In this document: positions 24,801 through 32,283 of the stretch, piece after piece | Layout: each line of letters starts with the position of its first letter | Position numbering within the stretch: position 1 is the first letter of the stretch | Assembly (NCBI RefSeq): GCF_900143695.1 | Contig: NZ_FRFE01000003.1 | Location: forward strand, 186,001-250,000 | DNA: 64,000 nucleotides | Origin: Desulfopila aestuarii DSM 18488 | GTDB lineage: Bacteria; Desulfobacterota; Desulfobulbia; Desulfobulbales; Desulfocapsaceae | Direction of reading: 5' to 3' | Made by a program: the position numbers and the translations under genes | The notes under the pieces: generated by a model | What the model saw: the letters and a program-made list of their open reading frames with translations, nothing else | Databases searched by the model: none | Told to the model about the DNA's origin: nothing

Positions 24801-25287
24801 CGCGGTAGATGCGGAAGCTGACCCCGAATATGAATTCGGATCCCTTTTGACAGCTTTGAGCTATCTACAGACTGATGCACAGGCCCGAGTCCGACTTGAT
24901 CTCACCCCTATCACGCCCGATCCACAATCCGGTTTATGCCAGGCCCCATTTGTACTGGGAGAAATAGAATATCTCGACACCTTAAAAAATGTGTCACAAC
25001 GAGGATGCCTGCTTGTTTTAAAATCGGCGGTAACAAAACAAATGTCCTTACTGTTGCAAAGACACAAGAAGAAATTTCCAGATTTCCCGCAGGAAACCAC
25101 CGCCGACCAATTCTTCTGCGAAGACCAATTCGAGGCATATCGACAACTCGGCAGGGAAATTGCCAATGTCCTATTCGGCGCCTTGCCTTCACTTACCAAA
25201 GCAAATTTTGACTGTCAGCAATTGCTGGAAGAATACATTCAGTGGCAGAAACAGTTTGAACCTAAAACTCCGGACCACTCAACATAA
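21832..25287 (+). CDS. Large multi-pass membrane patatin-like phospholipase
   Basis: A 1151-residue membrane protein. Four N-terminal transmembrane helices (about 21-40, 98-114, 127-150, 160-190) precede a patatin domain. The oxyanion hole is GGGIR (242-246), the nucleophile Ser274 is in TVSGGGYIG, and the dyad Asp is Asp968 in SDGGHTGDNLG. Between Ser and Asp, roughly residues 385-720 are filled by about eight to nine further transmembrane helices, so the catalytic domain is split by a membrane insert. The frame opens at a TTG (21772), but AAGGAG before the ATG at 21832 marks the start. Patatins release fatty acids from lipids. The gene stands alone, with its own leader, next to tRNA-Arg. 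Confidence 0.85.
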   Translation: MEEQRQPENYPVYNMLTTKGWLWIAIVATLATMATVLTTNSYNTILRDQCGAGIVTMELAETASSANAIINKWQQAPRNDGEIPCLSAAKKLQQWDWLLIITYTITLIAVLMAISHRLGLKPTGKVKVLFLIPFAIAGFDILENSLMAIVLNNPGNAVDWVVTFMSVAAVFKFVLLIILLLILAYLCGCWLMSRGHTEKETETSILRSLKEVIAAEQRYIQFRRKKAAINDQQTIVGFASSGGGIRSATVNLGVIERLLDVNLLKHVDYHATVSGGGYIGSALASLLSFKRKQQEQNPADPSGTNGPGKQDKEQYQFGPHDHPHFDCAIPSLRPFPLSDPGYVDAEPTFLSRGMVLNHLRSFGDFLVRRRRFLSRDVLRAVGTVVTGMSATLGMFILATMLISATFFCLLTLVDQGQEGAKLGFSLDPNLSYFKDFALQGWQKALPLGFLSTLILLMMPAWLPAAISEEIFTRDGDTVDDCRQYRQLWIIGAILVLSAFIFPHHLPGKVGVLAPAAFLTGASGAAAISYLLLCLTDDAFRFWALPDDPTRENRSLLSAMFGLTLAMTLLTASIGLLPWLVLLLLNPTGDAQKLITSLGTTSSTGLFSAILAGLIAWYQKASSAVEKQKRPPEAMKFFQKAFAYAKSVVLAIPILLLVIITTVVSAAGVAWIANNLSFLTHGFLSYAFIVMVLTILLLLIGYGVDFNKLSLHYFYRDRLAEAYLATYGPNPQQPDSLEIKRDNIEMQLTDLHGSCARTVQAEEDPPIENAISLQSYGPSDNTQITSSIITQSAENRKLTPKLLSNLPLFVTFKKRLGIGNTLRDEYLTDAATSAPYHLYCACLNLTTDRNMALRTRKSDTFVFSKLYCGSKTTSFLPTCSYRRGKTKMARAMTISGAAVDSTLGRNTFFAQSFATTLFNVRLGQWLENPGYNGGIHAHKQENLVFWPLYLGMEALGMSDSRRRLIHLSDGGHTGDNLGLLPLFDRHCGLIIAVDAEADPEYEFGSLLTALSYLQTDAQARVRLDLTPITPDPQSGLCQAPFVLGEIEYLDTLKNVSQRGCLLVLKSAVTKQMSLLLQRHKKKFPDFPQETTADQFFCEDQFEAYRQLGREIANVLFGALPSLTKANFDCQQLLEEYIQWQKQFEPKTPDHST

Positions 25288-25333
25288 TACAACAGGATTA
25301 TAGCTGGTTAACAACAACAGGAGGGGATACTGG

Positions 25334-25351
25334 AATACTCAAATGAGTATT
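25334..25351 (-). terminator. Short hairpin downstream of tRNA-Arg
   Basis: AATACTC (25334-25340) and GAGTATT (25345-25351) with a four-base loop lie between the patatin stop and the 3' end of the tRNA gene. The stem is A/T-rich and has no T-run, so termination activity is doubtful. Confidence 0.3.
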
Positions 25352-25360
25352 TGATATAAA

Positions 25361-25436
25361 TGGTGACCCCGGCAGGAATCGAACCTGCGACACCAGGATT
25401 AGGAATCCTGTGCTCTATCCCCTGAGCTACGGGGCC
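25361..25436 (-). tRNA. tRNA-Arg (anticodon CCU)
   Basis: The minus strand folds as a complete 76-base cloverleaf. The acceptor stem GGCCCCG pairs with CGGGGTC (one G-U pair), the D-arm has AGCTCAGGGGATAGAGC, the anticodon loop is ATTCCTAAT with CCT (complement at 25401-25403), and the T-arm has GGTTCGATTCC. The 3' CCA is encoded. It decodes AGG, a minor Arg codon. Confidence 0.97.
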
Positions 25437-25577
25437 ACATGTTATTTTTGAGTGGTCGGAATAATACCCGAGTTTTTGATTTTCGCAATACCTTTTCGGT
25501 CAGTTGAGTTCCGTATTCGAAACCCAGAACAAACTGTAGCCGCATCGCTCCAAACCTGCTTTCAGGTCAGTCTCTCT

Positions 25578-26864
25578 CTAGAGGATTTCCCCGTTAGGAT
25601 AAAGGGTTTCGCCGTCTTTGAGATCTTCTTCCGGAAAAGTTGCCTCGCTGCAGTGACTATTGATAATACAGTTTCTCCCCACAACCCGGCCGGCTGGTAT
25701 TTTCGCCCTTCTGCCGATCACACTAATGCCAGTATAGAGATGTTTGGGAAATTGTCGATTAATGACATTATGGCCATCCCCAATCCCGATTTTTGCTCCT
25801 TCTCCCACCTCTACATACTTATCGAATATTGCCAGATCGACCTCGGCATCCTTTTTTACCAGACAATCCTGGAACAGTATGGAGTCGCGGACTATGGCGC
25901 CCTCCTCCACCACCACGCCCGGTGCCAGCACCGAATTAACCACCGTGCCATGAATGGTACAGCCAGCCGAGATAAGTGAATTCTGAAGTTTTGCTTTTGA
26001 GCCAAATCGTGCAGGGGGTCTGTCAGTATACCGGCCATCCGATTCGATATTGGTGATGATGCCCCACTCCTGCGGGTTCAGACCGCTATCATCTCGCAGA
26101 ATATCCATATTCGCCTCCCAGTAGGCCTGGATCGTGCCGACGTCCCGCCAGTATCCATAAAATGGATAGGCGAAAACATTGTCGTGCGCGATGGCATGGG
26201 GCAAGATATGCATGCCGAAGTCACTTTCATCCTTGTCACGGGCCAGGGCGTTGAGCAAATAGTTGCGGTCAAAAACATAAATGCCCATTGAGGCCAGATT
26301 GGTACGGGCCACGGCAGGCTTTTCTTCCCACTCAATGATGCGGTTATTATTATCAGTAATACCCGCCCCGAACTGGTGAATCTCGCTTTTGGGCACTACC
26401 ATCATCGCCACGGTAACATCAGCCTTTTTGCTCCGGTGGTATTCAAGCATCACATCAAAATCCATATGGTAGATGTGATCACCTGAGAGGATCAGCACTT
26501 CATCGGACGGATTCGACTCGATAAAGTCGATATTTCTGCGCACCGCATCGGCAGTCCCCTTATACCAGTCGGAATCCTTGGAACCGGTTCGAGGCGGCAG
26601 GATCTTGACGCCTCGACTTCGGCCGGTAAGATCCCAGGCGGAACCCGAACCGAGATGATCCATAAGCGACAGCGGTTTATATTGGGTCAGAACACCGACC
26701 TTTTTGAGTCCGGAATTGGTGACGTTACTCAGGCTGAAATCGATGATCCGATAGATGCCGCCAAAGGGCACAGCCGGTTTGGCTCGGCTCTGCACCAGAA
26801 TATTGAGGCGACTGCCGACACCACCCGCCAGCAGGAGAACAAGCGTCTGTTGCGCTTTTTTCAT
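25578..26864 (-). CDS. glgC: Glucose-1-phosphate adenylyltransferase
   Basis: A 428-residue ADP-glucose pyrophosphorylase, making ADP-glucose from ATP and glucose 1-phosphate for glycogen synthesis. The nucleotide loop is intact (LLAGGVGSRL, 11-20), followed by SRAKPAVPFGGIYRIIDF with the conserved activator-site Lys. The catalytic Asp lies in SGDHIYHMDF, and WEEKP and YWRDVGT bind the sugar phosphate. A left-handed beta-helix with hexapeptide repeats forms the C-terminal third. The ATG overlaps the stop of the upstream paralogue by 4 bp (ATGA), with GGGAGG before it. The pair probably forms one enzyme complex. Confidence 0.95.
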   Translation of the reverse strand: MKKAQQTLVLLLAGGVGSRLNILVQSRAKPAVPFGGIYRIIDFSLSNVTNSGLKKVGVLTQYKPLSLMDHLGSGSAWDLTGRSRGVKILPPRTGSKDSDWYKGTADAVRRNIDFIESNPSDEVLILSGDHIYHMDFDVMLEYHRSKKADVTVAMMVVPKSEIHQFGAGITDNNNRIIEWEEKPAVARTNLASMGIYVFDRNYLLNALARDKDESDFGMHILPHAIAHDNVFAYPFYGYWRDVGTIQAYWEANMDILRDDSGLNPQEWGIITNIESDGRYTDRPPARFGSKAKLQNSLISAGCTIHGTVVNSVLAPGVVVEEGAIVRDSILFQDCLVKKDAEVDLAIFDKYVEVGEGAKIGIGDGHNVINRQFPKHLYTGISVIGRRAKIPAGRVVGRNCIINSHCSEATFPEEDLKDGETLYPNGEIL

Positions 26865-28114
26865 TTCAACACCTCCCCTGCAGCCACGATTTTCTTCCAG
26901 TTTTTACTATTCAGCTCCGGACAGATGGTCGCTCCCTCGCCAATCATAACCTGCTCAGGCACCCGATTATTCCAGCCGATAACCGTTATCTTCTCGGCCC
27001 GGCGACCTGCTTCGGCGCCGATAATCACCCCGTCGCCGTAGACGGTATTGACATCTGCCACCACCTTGCTCAACCGACAGTTTCTGCCTATCGCATTATT
27101 GAAAAAGAGCACGGAATCCTCAACCACCGAATTTTTGCCCACTTCTACCCCGGGAAAGAGAATGGAATTGCGTACAGTGCCCTCTATACGGCAACCATTG
27201 TAGATAAGGCTGTTCTGTACCGTTGCATAGTGTCCCACAACCGTCGGCTGGAAGTCACGTATGTCACGGTGATCCATATTGGTGCGAAAGCCCCACTTCT
27301 CAAGATCAATAAGCGGGTTATCACCTAAAAGATCCATATTGGACTGCCAGTATTCCTCAACCGTCTTGGTATAGCCCCAGTAACCGTGAAACTTATAGCC
27401 GTATAACCTGTAACCTGCCTCCATCATGGCCGGCACGATATCCCGGCCAAATTCGTGGGAGTTCTCCTGCTGGTTCGAGCCAAGCATCGTATAAAGCACT
27501 TCCGGTTTAAAACAGAGCACGGTGAGCGATACCCAATCAGACTGTGGATTGTCAGGTTTTTCCCAGTAGTCCGTGAGCCTTCCGCCACGGTCACCATCCT
27601 CATCATTTACCGCACCCATACCAAAACGGTGGGGGCTGTTTTTTTTGGCCCGGACAAAGGCCATGGTCAAATCGGCGTTCTTTTCTTTATGGTAGGCCAA
27701 CATATCCTGATAATCCATCTGATAGATATGATCGCCTGATAGAATCAAAATATGCTCGGGGTCATGGTATTTGACAAAATCGAGATTTTTATAGACCGCA
27801 TCGGCCGAGCCGCGATACCAATCTTTATGATTTGAGCCGATATAAGGCGGCAGAATAGAGATGCCACGGTTGCGTCCCAGCATGTCCCAGGCCGCGCCGG
27901 TGCCGATATGATTAATAAGCGAATAGCTGCGATATTGGCTCAGGATGGCCACCTGCTCGATTCCTGAGTTCATAAGATTGCTGAGCGGGAAATCGATCAC
28001 CCTGCCAAAACCACCAAATGGCAGAGCCGATTTGGGACGTCCGTATGTCAGGACGTCAAGTTCATCGACTCGACCTCCTGCCAATATCATTGCCAGCGTT
28101 GTGGGTTGCAGCAT
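26861..28114 (-). CDS. Second glucose-1-phosphate adenylyltransferase-like subunit (altered NTP loop)
   Basis: A 417-residue paralogue of GlgC, first of the pair on the transcript. The fold landmarks are kept (RPKSALPFGGFGRVIDF, SGDHIYQMDY, C-terminal beta-helix), but the loop that is GGVGSRL in the neighbour reads GGRVDEL here. The conserved Gly and the Arg that contact the nucleotide phosphates are replaced by Val16 and Glu18. WEKP and GYWGYTKTVEEYW keep the sugar site. This suggests a subunit with weak or no catalysis that modulates GlgC, as with GlgD in Firmicutes; independent activity is not excluded. AGGAGG lies four bases before the ATG. Confidence 0.88.
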   Translation of the reverse strand: MLQPTTLAMILAGGRVDELDVLTYGRPKSALPFGGFGRVIDFPLSNLMNSGIEQVAILSQYRSYSLINHIGTGAAWDMLGRNRGISILPPYIGSNHKDWYRGSADAVYKNLDFVKYHDPEHILILSGDHIYQMDYQDMLAYHKEKNADLTMAFVRAKKNSPHRFGMGAVNDEDGDRGGRLTDYWEKPDNPQSDWVSLTVLCFKPEVLYTMLGSNQQENSHEFGRDIVPAMMEAGYRLYGYKFHGYWGYTKTVEEYWQSNMDLLGDNPLIDLEKWGFRTNMDHRDIRDFQPTVVGHYATVQNSLIYNGCRIEGTVRNSILFPGVEVGKNSVVEDSVLFFNNAIGRNCRLSKVVADVNTVYGDGVIIGAEAGRRAEKITVIGWNNRVPEQVMIGEGATICPELNSKNWKKIVAAGEVLK

Positions 28115-28170
28115 CTGACCTCCTGTTGGTGAACGGAGACTTCATTAAAGCATATAAAGAGAGGAAATGC

Positions 28171-28219
28171 GCCCGGAGTTCGGGCAGCATGCGGCATATC
28201 TTGTCAGATATGCCGCATG
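28171..28219 (-). repeat. Tandem hairpins at the end of the DHH phosphoesterase gene
   Basis: A perfect 13-bp stem (28188-28200 with 28207-28219) encloses the six-base loop TGACAA (minus strand), whose TGA is the stop codon of the phosphoesterase gene. Directly after it on the transcript is a second hairpin, GCCCG-N5-CGGGC (28171-28185). No T-run follows. Confidence 0.65.
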
Positions 28220-29223
28220 ATAAGTCGCTTCAAGGTGACGGAAGTAAATTCTTTATCCCCCATATCCAGGTTCTTCAATGGCACTTCCGCCCGGGCGGCT
28301 TCTTTATGTCCACCGGCGGAACCGACGGAACCGAACGTTCTACTGGCGAGTTTACCAGCGCTTTTACGGTAGCCGTCACAACGGAAGATAACCACCAATT
28401 TCTCGCCGTGGATCCCAGACACGAAGACCCAATCAATCTCGCCTACATGGTTCAGGAAATCGGCGATAATGACAAGAACGTCGGGGCTTCGCACCCGGCC
28501 AACATGGGTATAGTAACGCCGCTTGGAGTATTTCAATTCCTGAAAGGCGATACTGAAGTAGCGGAGTTCCGAGCGACGCAGATCGGTAAGCTCGAACTTT
28601 CGCACCAGATCCCGGTTGGCAATACTAAAAAGGTAACGAAAAGCAATACCATCCGCAACCTTTGATTTTTTCTCAAAATTCTGGGTGTCGACCTTGATTG
28701 CGTAGAACAGTGCCGTCGCAAGGGAAACGGAAGGCTTCATATTGGCAGCCTTCAGGTATTCCACCATCATGGTGGAAACGGCACCATAATCTGGACGAAT
28801 GTCGACAAAAGGGCAGTCCCAGTCGCCGCTTACCGGATGATGATCGATGATGGCATCGATCTTCATCTTCTCAAAACAGGGCAGATGACTGGGCTGGGAA
28901 TCTACCATGACAATCTTGCTGTAATCACCGACCTTCACATTGCTCAGCCGCTCAAGTGGAATCTTCAACCGCTCGACCATCGCGACATTATTCATCCGCC
29001 TGATCTCATTCGGGTGGGCAATAACAACATTTTTCACCCGATATCTGAGCAGCCTCTTTACGGCCATGGCACTGGCAAGGGCGTCCGGGTCGGCGTTGAT
29101 TATAACCAGAACGTCATCGTCTTTACTGAAAACTTCCCAAAAGGCCTGAAGTCTATCTTTGGCGGTGTTCCGGAAGGGGATGACTTCTGAAACTTTGTTG
29201 GAGTGATCTTGGTTATTCGCCAT
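28204..29223 (-). CDS. DHH/DHHA1-family phosphoesterase
   Basis: A 339-residue cytosolic phosphoesterase of the DHH superfamily (NrnA-like). Metal-site motifs are present: NADPDALAS (43-51), VDSQP, IDHHP and a C-terminal DHHA1 GSAGGHKEAARAEV. In motif I the first residue is Asn43 rather than the usual His. Family enzymes hydrolyse oligoribonucleotides, cyclic dinucleotide products or pAp; which applies cannot be read here. It lies 90 bp upstream of the glgC pair with hairpins between, so cotranscription is uncertain. No clear ribosome binding site precedes the ATG. Confidence 0.88.
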   Translation of the reverse strand: MANNQDHSNKVSEVIPFRNTAKDRLQAFWEVFSKDDDVLVIINADPDALASAMAVKRLLRYRVKNVVIAHPNEIRRMNNVAMVERLKIPLERLSNVKVGDYSKIVMVDSQPSHLPCFEKMKIDAIIDHHPVSGDWDCPFVDIRPDYGAVSTMMVEYLKAANMKPSVSLATALFYAIKVDTQNFEKKSKVADGIAFRYLFSIANRDLVRKFELTDLRRSELRYFSIAFQELKYSKRRYYTHVGRVRSPDVLVIIADFLNHVGEIDWVFVSGIHGEKLVVIFRCDGYRKSAGKLASRTFGSVGSAGGHKEAARAEVPLKNLDMGDKEFTSVTLKRLIMRHI

Positions 29224-29814
29224 TCACGATTTGGGCAAGACACCGGTAATAAGCAGAGTTGCCGCGAGTCGTTACACTTGCCGCAACAATGCCGCAAACA
29301 GCACACCTGCGGTCAAACTCACGAGTGGTCTGCATTCTGCTTTCCACTTCACCCGCGCCCTTGAGGGGAAAAGGGGGCAGTTCAGAAAGTGCATTGTCGG
29401 TGTATCAGCCTTCTCCTGTAGAATTCGGCCCGCGAAGCATGCCAAAAGCATTGCGGCGAGAGCAGATAAATGCCGGTACAACGCGTAAATACAAATACTT
29501 CCACGCGAAGCCAGCATCACGGAAAGAATCTAATATAGCACATCGTCTGAAATAAAATCAAGGTTTTGAGACTATTGGACAGATATGAACAGTAGACCAA
29601 CGTCTGCAATCCAACTCTCTTTCGGACGTTAACCCTCGTCCCTTCTGCTTGACGAGTGATGGTGATAATGGTACCTAGGAGTCAGTCGAACATAGATATG
29701 ATTCTGTTGCGAAATCGTTATATAGGTCCATATTTCCAACATCTTCCTCGTTTGGTCGATGTGTTTTCCCTGCCGAAAGTAAAATCCCGGAGATAACACC
29801 ACGGTGGACATTTA
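29224..29814. other. Gene-free stretch between DHH phosphoesterase and crcB genes
   Basis: No gene I can support. Overlapping frames at 29231-29488 (+) and 29272-29520 (-) both lack ribosome binding sites. The minus frame has one hydrophobic segment but no family I recognise. I looked for a fluoride (crcB) riboswitch upstream of crcB and found none. Confidence 0.45.
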
Positions 29815-30201
29815 ATGGAGTTCAACAAACTCATGGCGGTCGCATTTGGCGGTGCCGTAGGTTCCATAGGCCGCTATTGCCTTGCACTTCTCGCCGCCCG
29901 TCTGACCAACACAGGATTCCCCTTAGGCACATTTGTCGCCAATATTGGCGGTTGCCTGTTGATCGGCTTTTGCTGGAACTGGTTTGACCGAGTCCATATC
30001 AGCAATGAATTCAGACTCTTTATCTTTACCGGCTTTTTAGGTGGTTTCACCACTTTCTCGACTTTTGCCAGGGAGAGTGTACAATTCTTCAAAGCCGGAG
30101 AGCCTTTGCATGCACTCGGCTATATCCTGGCCAGCAACGTTGTCGGGCTTGGCATAGTGGCTGCCGGCTTTCTCCTGGCGGAAAAACTGTTCAGACCCTG
30201 A
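29815..30201 (+). CDS. crcB: Fluoride channel CrcB/FluC
   Basis: A 128-residue inner-membrane protein with four transmembrane helices, one unit of the dual-topology dimeric Fluc channel that exports fluoride. Conserved features are FGGAVGSIGRYC near residue 11, PLGTFVANIGGCLLIG (Asn in helix 2) and FTGFLGGFTTFSTFARE, which holds the TTFSTF Phe/Ser pore track. Length is typical. A weak GGTGG ribosome binding site precedes the ATG. The gene is followed after 63 bp by lptG on the same strand. Confidence 0.95.
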   Translation: MEFNKLMAVAFGGAVGSIGRYCLALLAARLTNTGFPLGTFVANIGGCLLIGFCWNWFDRVHISNEFRLFIFTGFLGGFTTFSTFARESVQFFKAGEPLHALGYILASNVVGLGIVAAGFLLAEKLFRP

Positions 30202-30264
30202 CTCCGTCACCTTAAACCCTAAAGACAACGTTACATCCTTCTTCCTATTCCATGTGGTTATTCT

Positions 30265-31353
30265 GTGAAGCTACTCGATAAATACCTGCTCAAACAGTTC
30301 GCCAGACACTACCTCACCGTCGCTTCGGGTTTTCTTGCCATTTACCTTCTGGTCGATTTTTTTGAAAAGATCGACAACTTCACCAGTAAAGGTAAATCGC
30401 TGGGGTTGGCCATGAAATTTTTCATGCTCAATATCCCGTTTATCATCGATCAGCTGAGCCCCATCCTGATCCTGCTGTCCGGAATCATCACTCTCGGCAT
30501 CATCAACCACAGCAATGAGCTGAACGCCCTTAAGGCAGGCGGCATTCCGCTTGCCAAAATTGTCCGACCCCTGTTACTTGGAGGGCTTCTGCTTACCGGT
30601 GTTTTTTTTGGTGCGGCGCAATGGCTGCTCCCCTACACCGTACCTGCCGCAAGCGCCATCTGGGACCAACAGGTCAAGGGCAAGCTGCCGCTCGGCATTT
30701 ATCGGAACGGTCGTTATTACTACAAAGGCGTTGAGGGGTTCTATTCTTTTGAACGCCGCGATCTTAAAAACCTGCAATTCGAGAATTTCTCGTACTCTAA
30801 ATGGGATACGGATTATAACACAAAAGCTCTTCTGACAGCAGAAAAAGCCCAGTGGGACGAAAAGCGGAAGATGTGGCTTTTCAGTGTGGTACAGATTCAG
30901 GAGCGTCAGGACAGCGGCAGATATCACATCGAGAATTTCGACCAGAGGGAGATGCAGCTTCCAGAAACGCCTATCGATTTCGTCGTTCCTGAAAACCAGA
31001 CCGTCCAGCAGTCACTCACCGGCCTCTACAGGGAAATCGGCAAGAGCAAAAACGAGTACCAGACCAATAAGGCCTTGACCGATTTTCTCAGCCGCATCTC
31101 CTACCTGCTGCTGGGATTACCATTACTCATCCTCGGGCTGCCAACCCTACTCTACTGCTACCAGAAATGGGGACGTGATCTCTATATCGCCATCCCAGCC
31201 AGTTGTGGTATTGCCTTTCTCGCCTGGGGCATTTGGGGGGCTCTCCAATCACTTGCCGGTGCGGGGTATCTGCCACCACTTATCGCTGCCACAACCATTC
31301 ATCTGGTATTTACCGTTGCTGGGCTCTGGCTGTTGAGAAAAGAAGACAAGTAA
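30265..31353 (+). CDS. lptG: LPS export permease LptG (LptF/LptG family)
   Basis: A 362-residue inner-membrane subunit of the LptBFG transporter, which extracts lipopolysaccharide for delivery to the outer membrane. Six transmembrane helices fall as three at the N-terminus (LLDKYLLKQFARHYL start typical of the family; IDQLSPILILLSGIITLG), a periplasmic beta-jellyroll of about 170 residues and three at the C-terminus (LLLGLPLLILGLP). The start is a GTG with a poor ribosome binding site. LptF and LptB are not in the window. LptG is preferred to LptF on gene size and C-terminal sequence, without certainty. Confidence 0.85.
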   Translation: MKLLDKYLLKQFARHYLTVASGFLAIYLLVDFFEKIDNFTSKGKSLGLAMKFFMLNIPFIIDQLSPILILLSGIITLGIINHSNELNALKAGGIPLAKIVRPLLLGGLLLTGVFFGAAQWLLPYTVPAASAIWDQQVKGKLPLGIYRNGRYYYKGVEGFYSFERRDLKNLQFENFSYSKWDTDYNTKALLTAEKAQWDEKRKMWLFSVVQIQERQDSGRYHIENFDQREMQLPETPIDFVVPENQTVQQSLTGLYREIGKSKNEYQTNKALTDFLSRISYLLLGLPLLILGLPTLLYCYQKWGRDLYIAIPASCGIAFLAWGIWGALQSLAGAGYLPPLIAATTIHLVFTVAGLWLLRKEDK

Positions 31354-31385
31354 TACACAACTGTTCTCCTGATTCAAAAAGCAAT

Positions 31386-32213
31386 ATGCACATCGGTCAC
31401 GAAAAAGGAGTAGTCTACTCCACCACTATGGAGAGCTGGGATACAGCCGTAGATCGTCTGCTCGACGTCACCACTCTTCGAGCGCTACTGAAAGGCCAAG
31501 GCCATGTTCTCATCAAACCGAATCTGGTTGAAGCGATCGAACCGCCAGTGACAACACCAGTAGCACTGGTGGAAAAACTGATAAGCTGGCTAAAAACGGC
31601 CGCGCCCAAAGCTACAATTTTCGTCGGTGAAGGTACAGGCTCAATAGACTATTCCACCGCCCACTGCTTTGATAAGCTGGGCTATACCAGCATGGCCGCC
31701 CGATGTGGAGTGGAGCTGGTCGATTTGAACAGCCTGCCATCCATCAGGAAACGACTATCGGAATGTCACCGTTGGCCGGAAATGTATCTGCCTGAGTTGC
31801 TCGACGAAGTTTTTCTGCTGTCGGTACCGGTCTTGAAAGCACATTCCCTTGCCGGCGTCACCCTGACCATGAAGAACATGATGGGTTGTGCTCCACCAAC
31901 CCATTACCAGAAGGGAGGCTGCTGGGGAAAATCGGCCTTTCATAGCCGCATTCAGGAGGCGGTCTTTGACCTCAACCGTTACCGCACCCCCGACTTCACC
32001 CTGCTTGATGCCACCATCGGCATGAGCAGGGCTCATCTCTGGGGGCCGCACTGTCAGCCGGCGGTAGGACTGCTGGCAGCATCAGCTGATCCGGTTGCAA
32101 TCGACAGTTATGGTTGTAGCCTCTTAAAACGAAGCTGGCGGGATATCGGTCATATTGCCATGGCCGATGGTGTACTGGGATGTGCAGAGCCACTGCAGAT
32201 CGTGAAACTCTGA
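31386..32213 (+). CDS. DUF362 domain protein
   Basis: A 275-residue protein of the DUF362 family (PF04015). Family segments include VLIKPNLVEAIEPP, FVGEGTG, LSVPVLKAHSLAGVTLTMKNMMG and a C-terminal LLAASADPVAIDSYGC. Some DUF362 proteins carry a ferredoxin domain; this one does not. Biochemical function is unknown for most members. The frame is open to 31203 within lptG, but the domain begins at the ATG at 31386, 32 bp after lptG, and no ribosome binding site is clear. A bidirectional terminator follows. Confidence 0.85.
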   Translation: MHIGHEKGVVYSTTMESWDTAVDRLLDVTTLRALLKGQGHVLIKPNLVEAIEPPVTTPVALVEKLISWLKTAAPKATIFVGEGTGSIDYSTAHCFDKLGYTSMAARCGVELVDLNSLPSIRKRLSECHRWPEMYLPELLDEVFLLSVPVLKAHSLAGVTLTMKNMMGCAPPTHYQKGGCWGKSAFHSRIQEAVFDLNRYRTPDFTLLDATIGMSRAHLWGPHCQPAVGLLAASADPVAIDSYGCSLLKRSWRDIGHIAMADGVLGCAEPLQIVKL

Positions 32214-32223
32214 AAATCGGATA

Positions 32224-32264
32224 AAAAAAAGCCCGAGGAAGCAGTTTGCTCCCCCGGGCTTTTG
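32224..32264. terminator. Bidirectional intrinsic terminator
   Basis: A stem of GCCCG-x-GG-x-AGCA with its complement (32231-32260, two A-C mismatches, GTT loop), flanked by A8 on the left and T4 on the right. It lies between the convergent DUF362 gene and FKBP gene and can serve both. Confidence 0.85.
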
Positions 32265-32283
32265 AATCTCATACAACAAATAG

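Noticed and set aside
25361-25436. tRNA-Arg as an integration site for a mobile island (adjacent unusual patatin gene)
   Set aside because: No integrase gene and no repeated tRNA 3' end were found in the window.
29272-29520. 82-codon minus-strand frame with one hydrophobic segment, upstream of the DHH gene
   Set aside because: No ribosome binding site; overlaps an equally long plus-strand frame; no family resemblance.
29640-29814. Possible fluoride riboswitch upstream of crcB
   Set aside because: A GTGATGGTGATAATGG stretch recalls the start of the crcB motif, but the following UUCGCC, AACCGCC and UGAUGAC-like elements are missing.
31203-31385. 61-residue N-terminal extension of the DUF362 protein
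   Set aside because: It lies entirely inside lptG in another frame and is not domain-like; the ATG at 31386 fits the family start.
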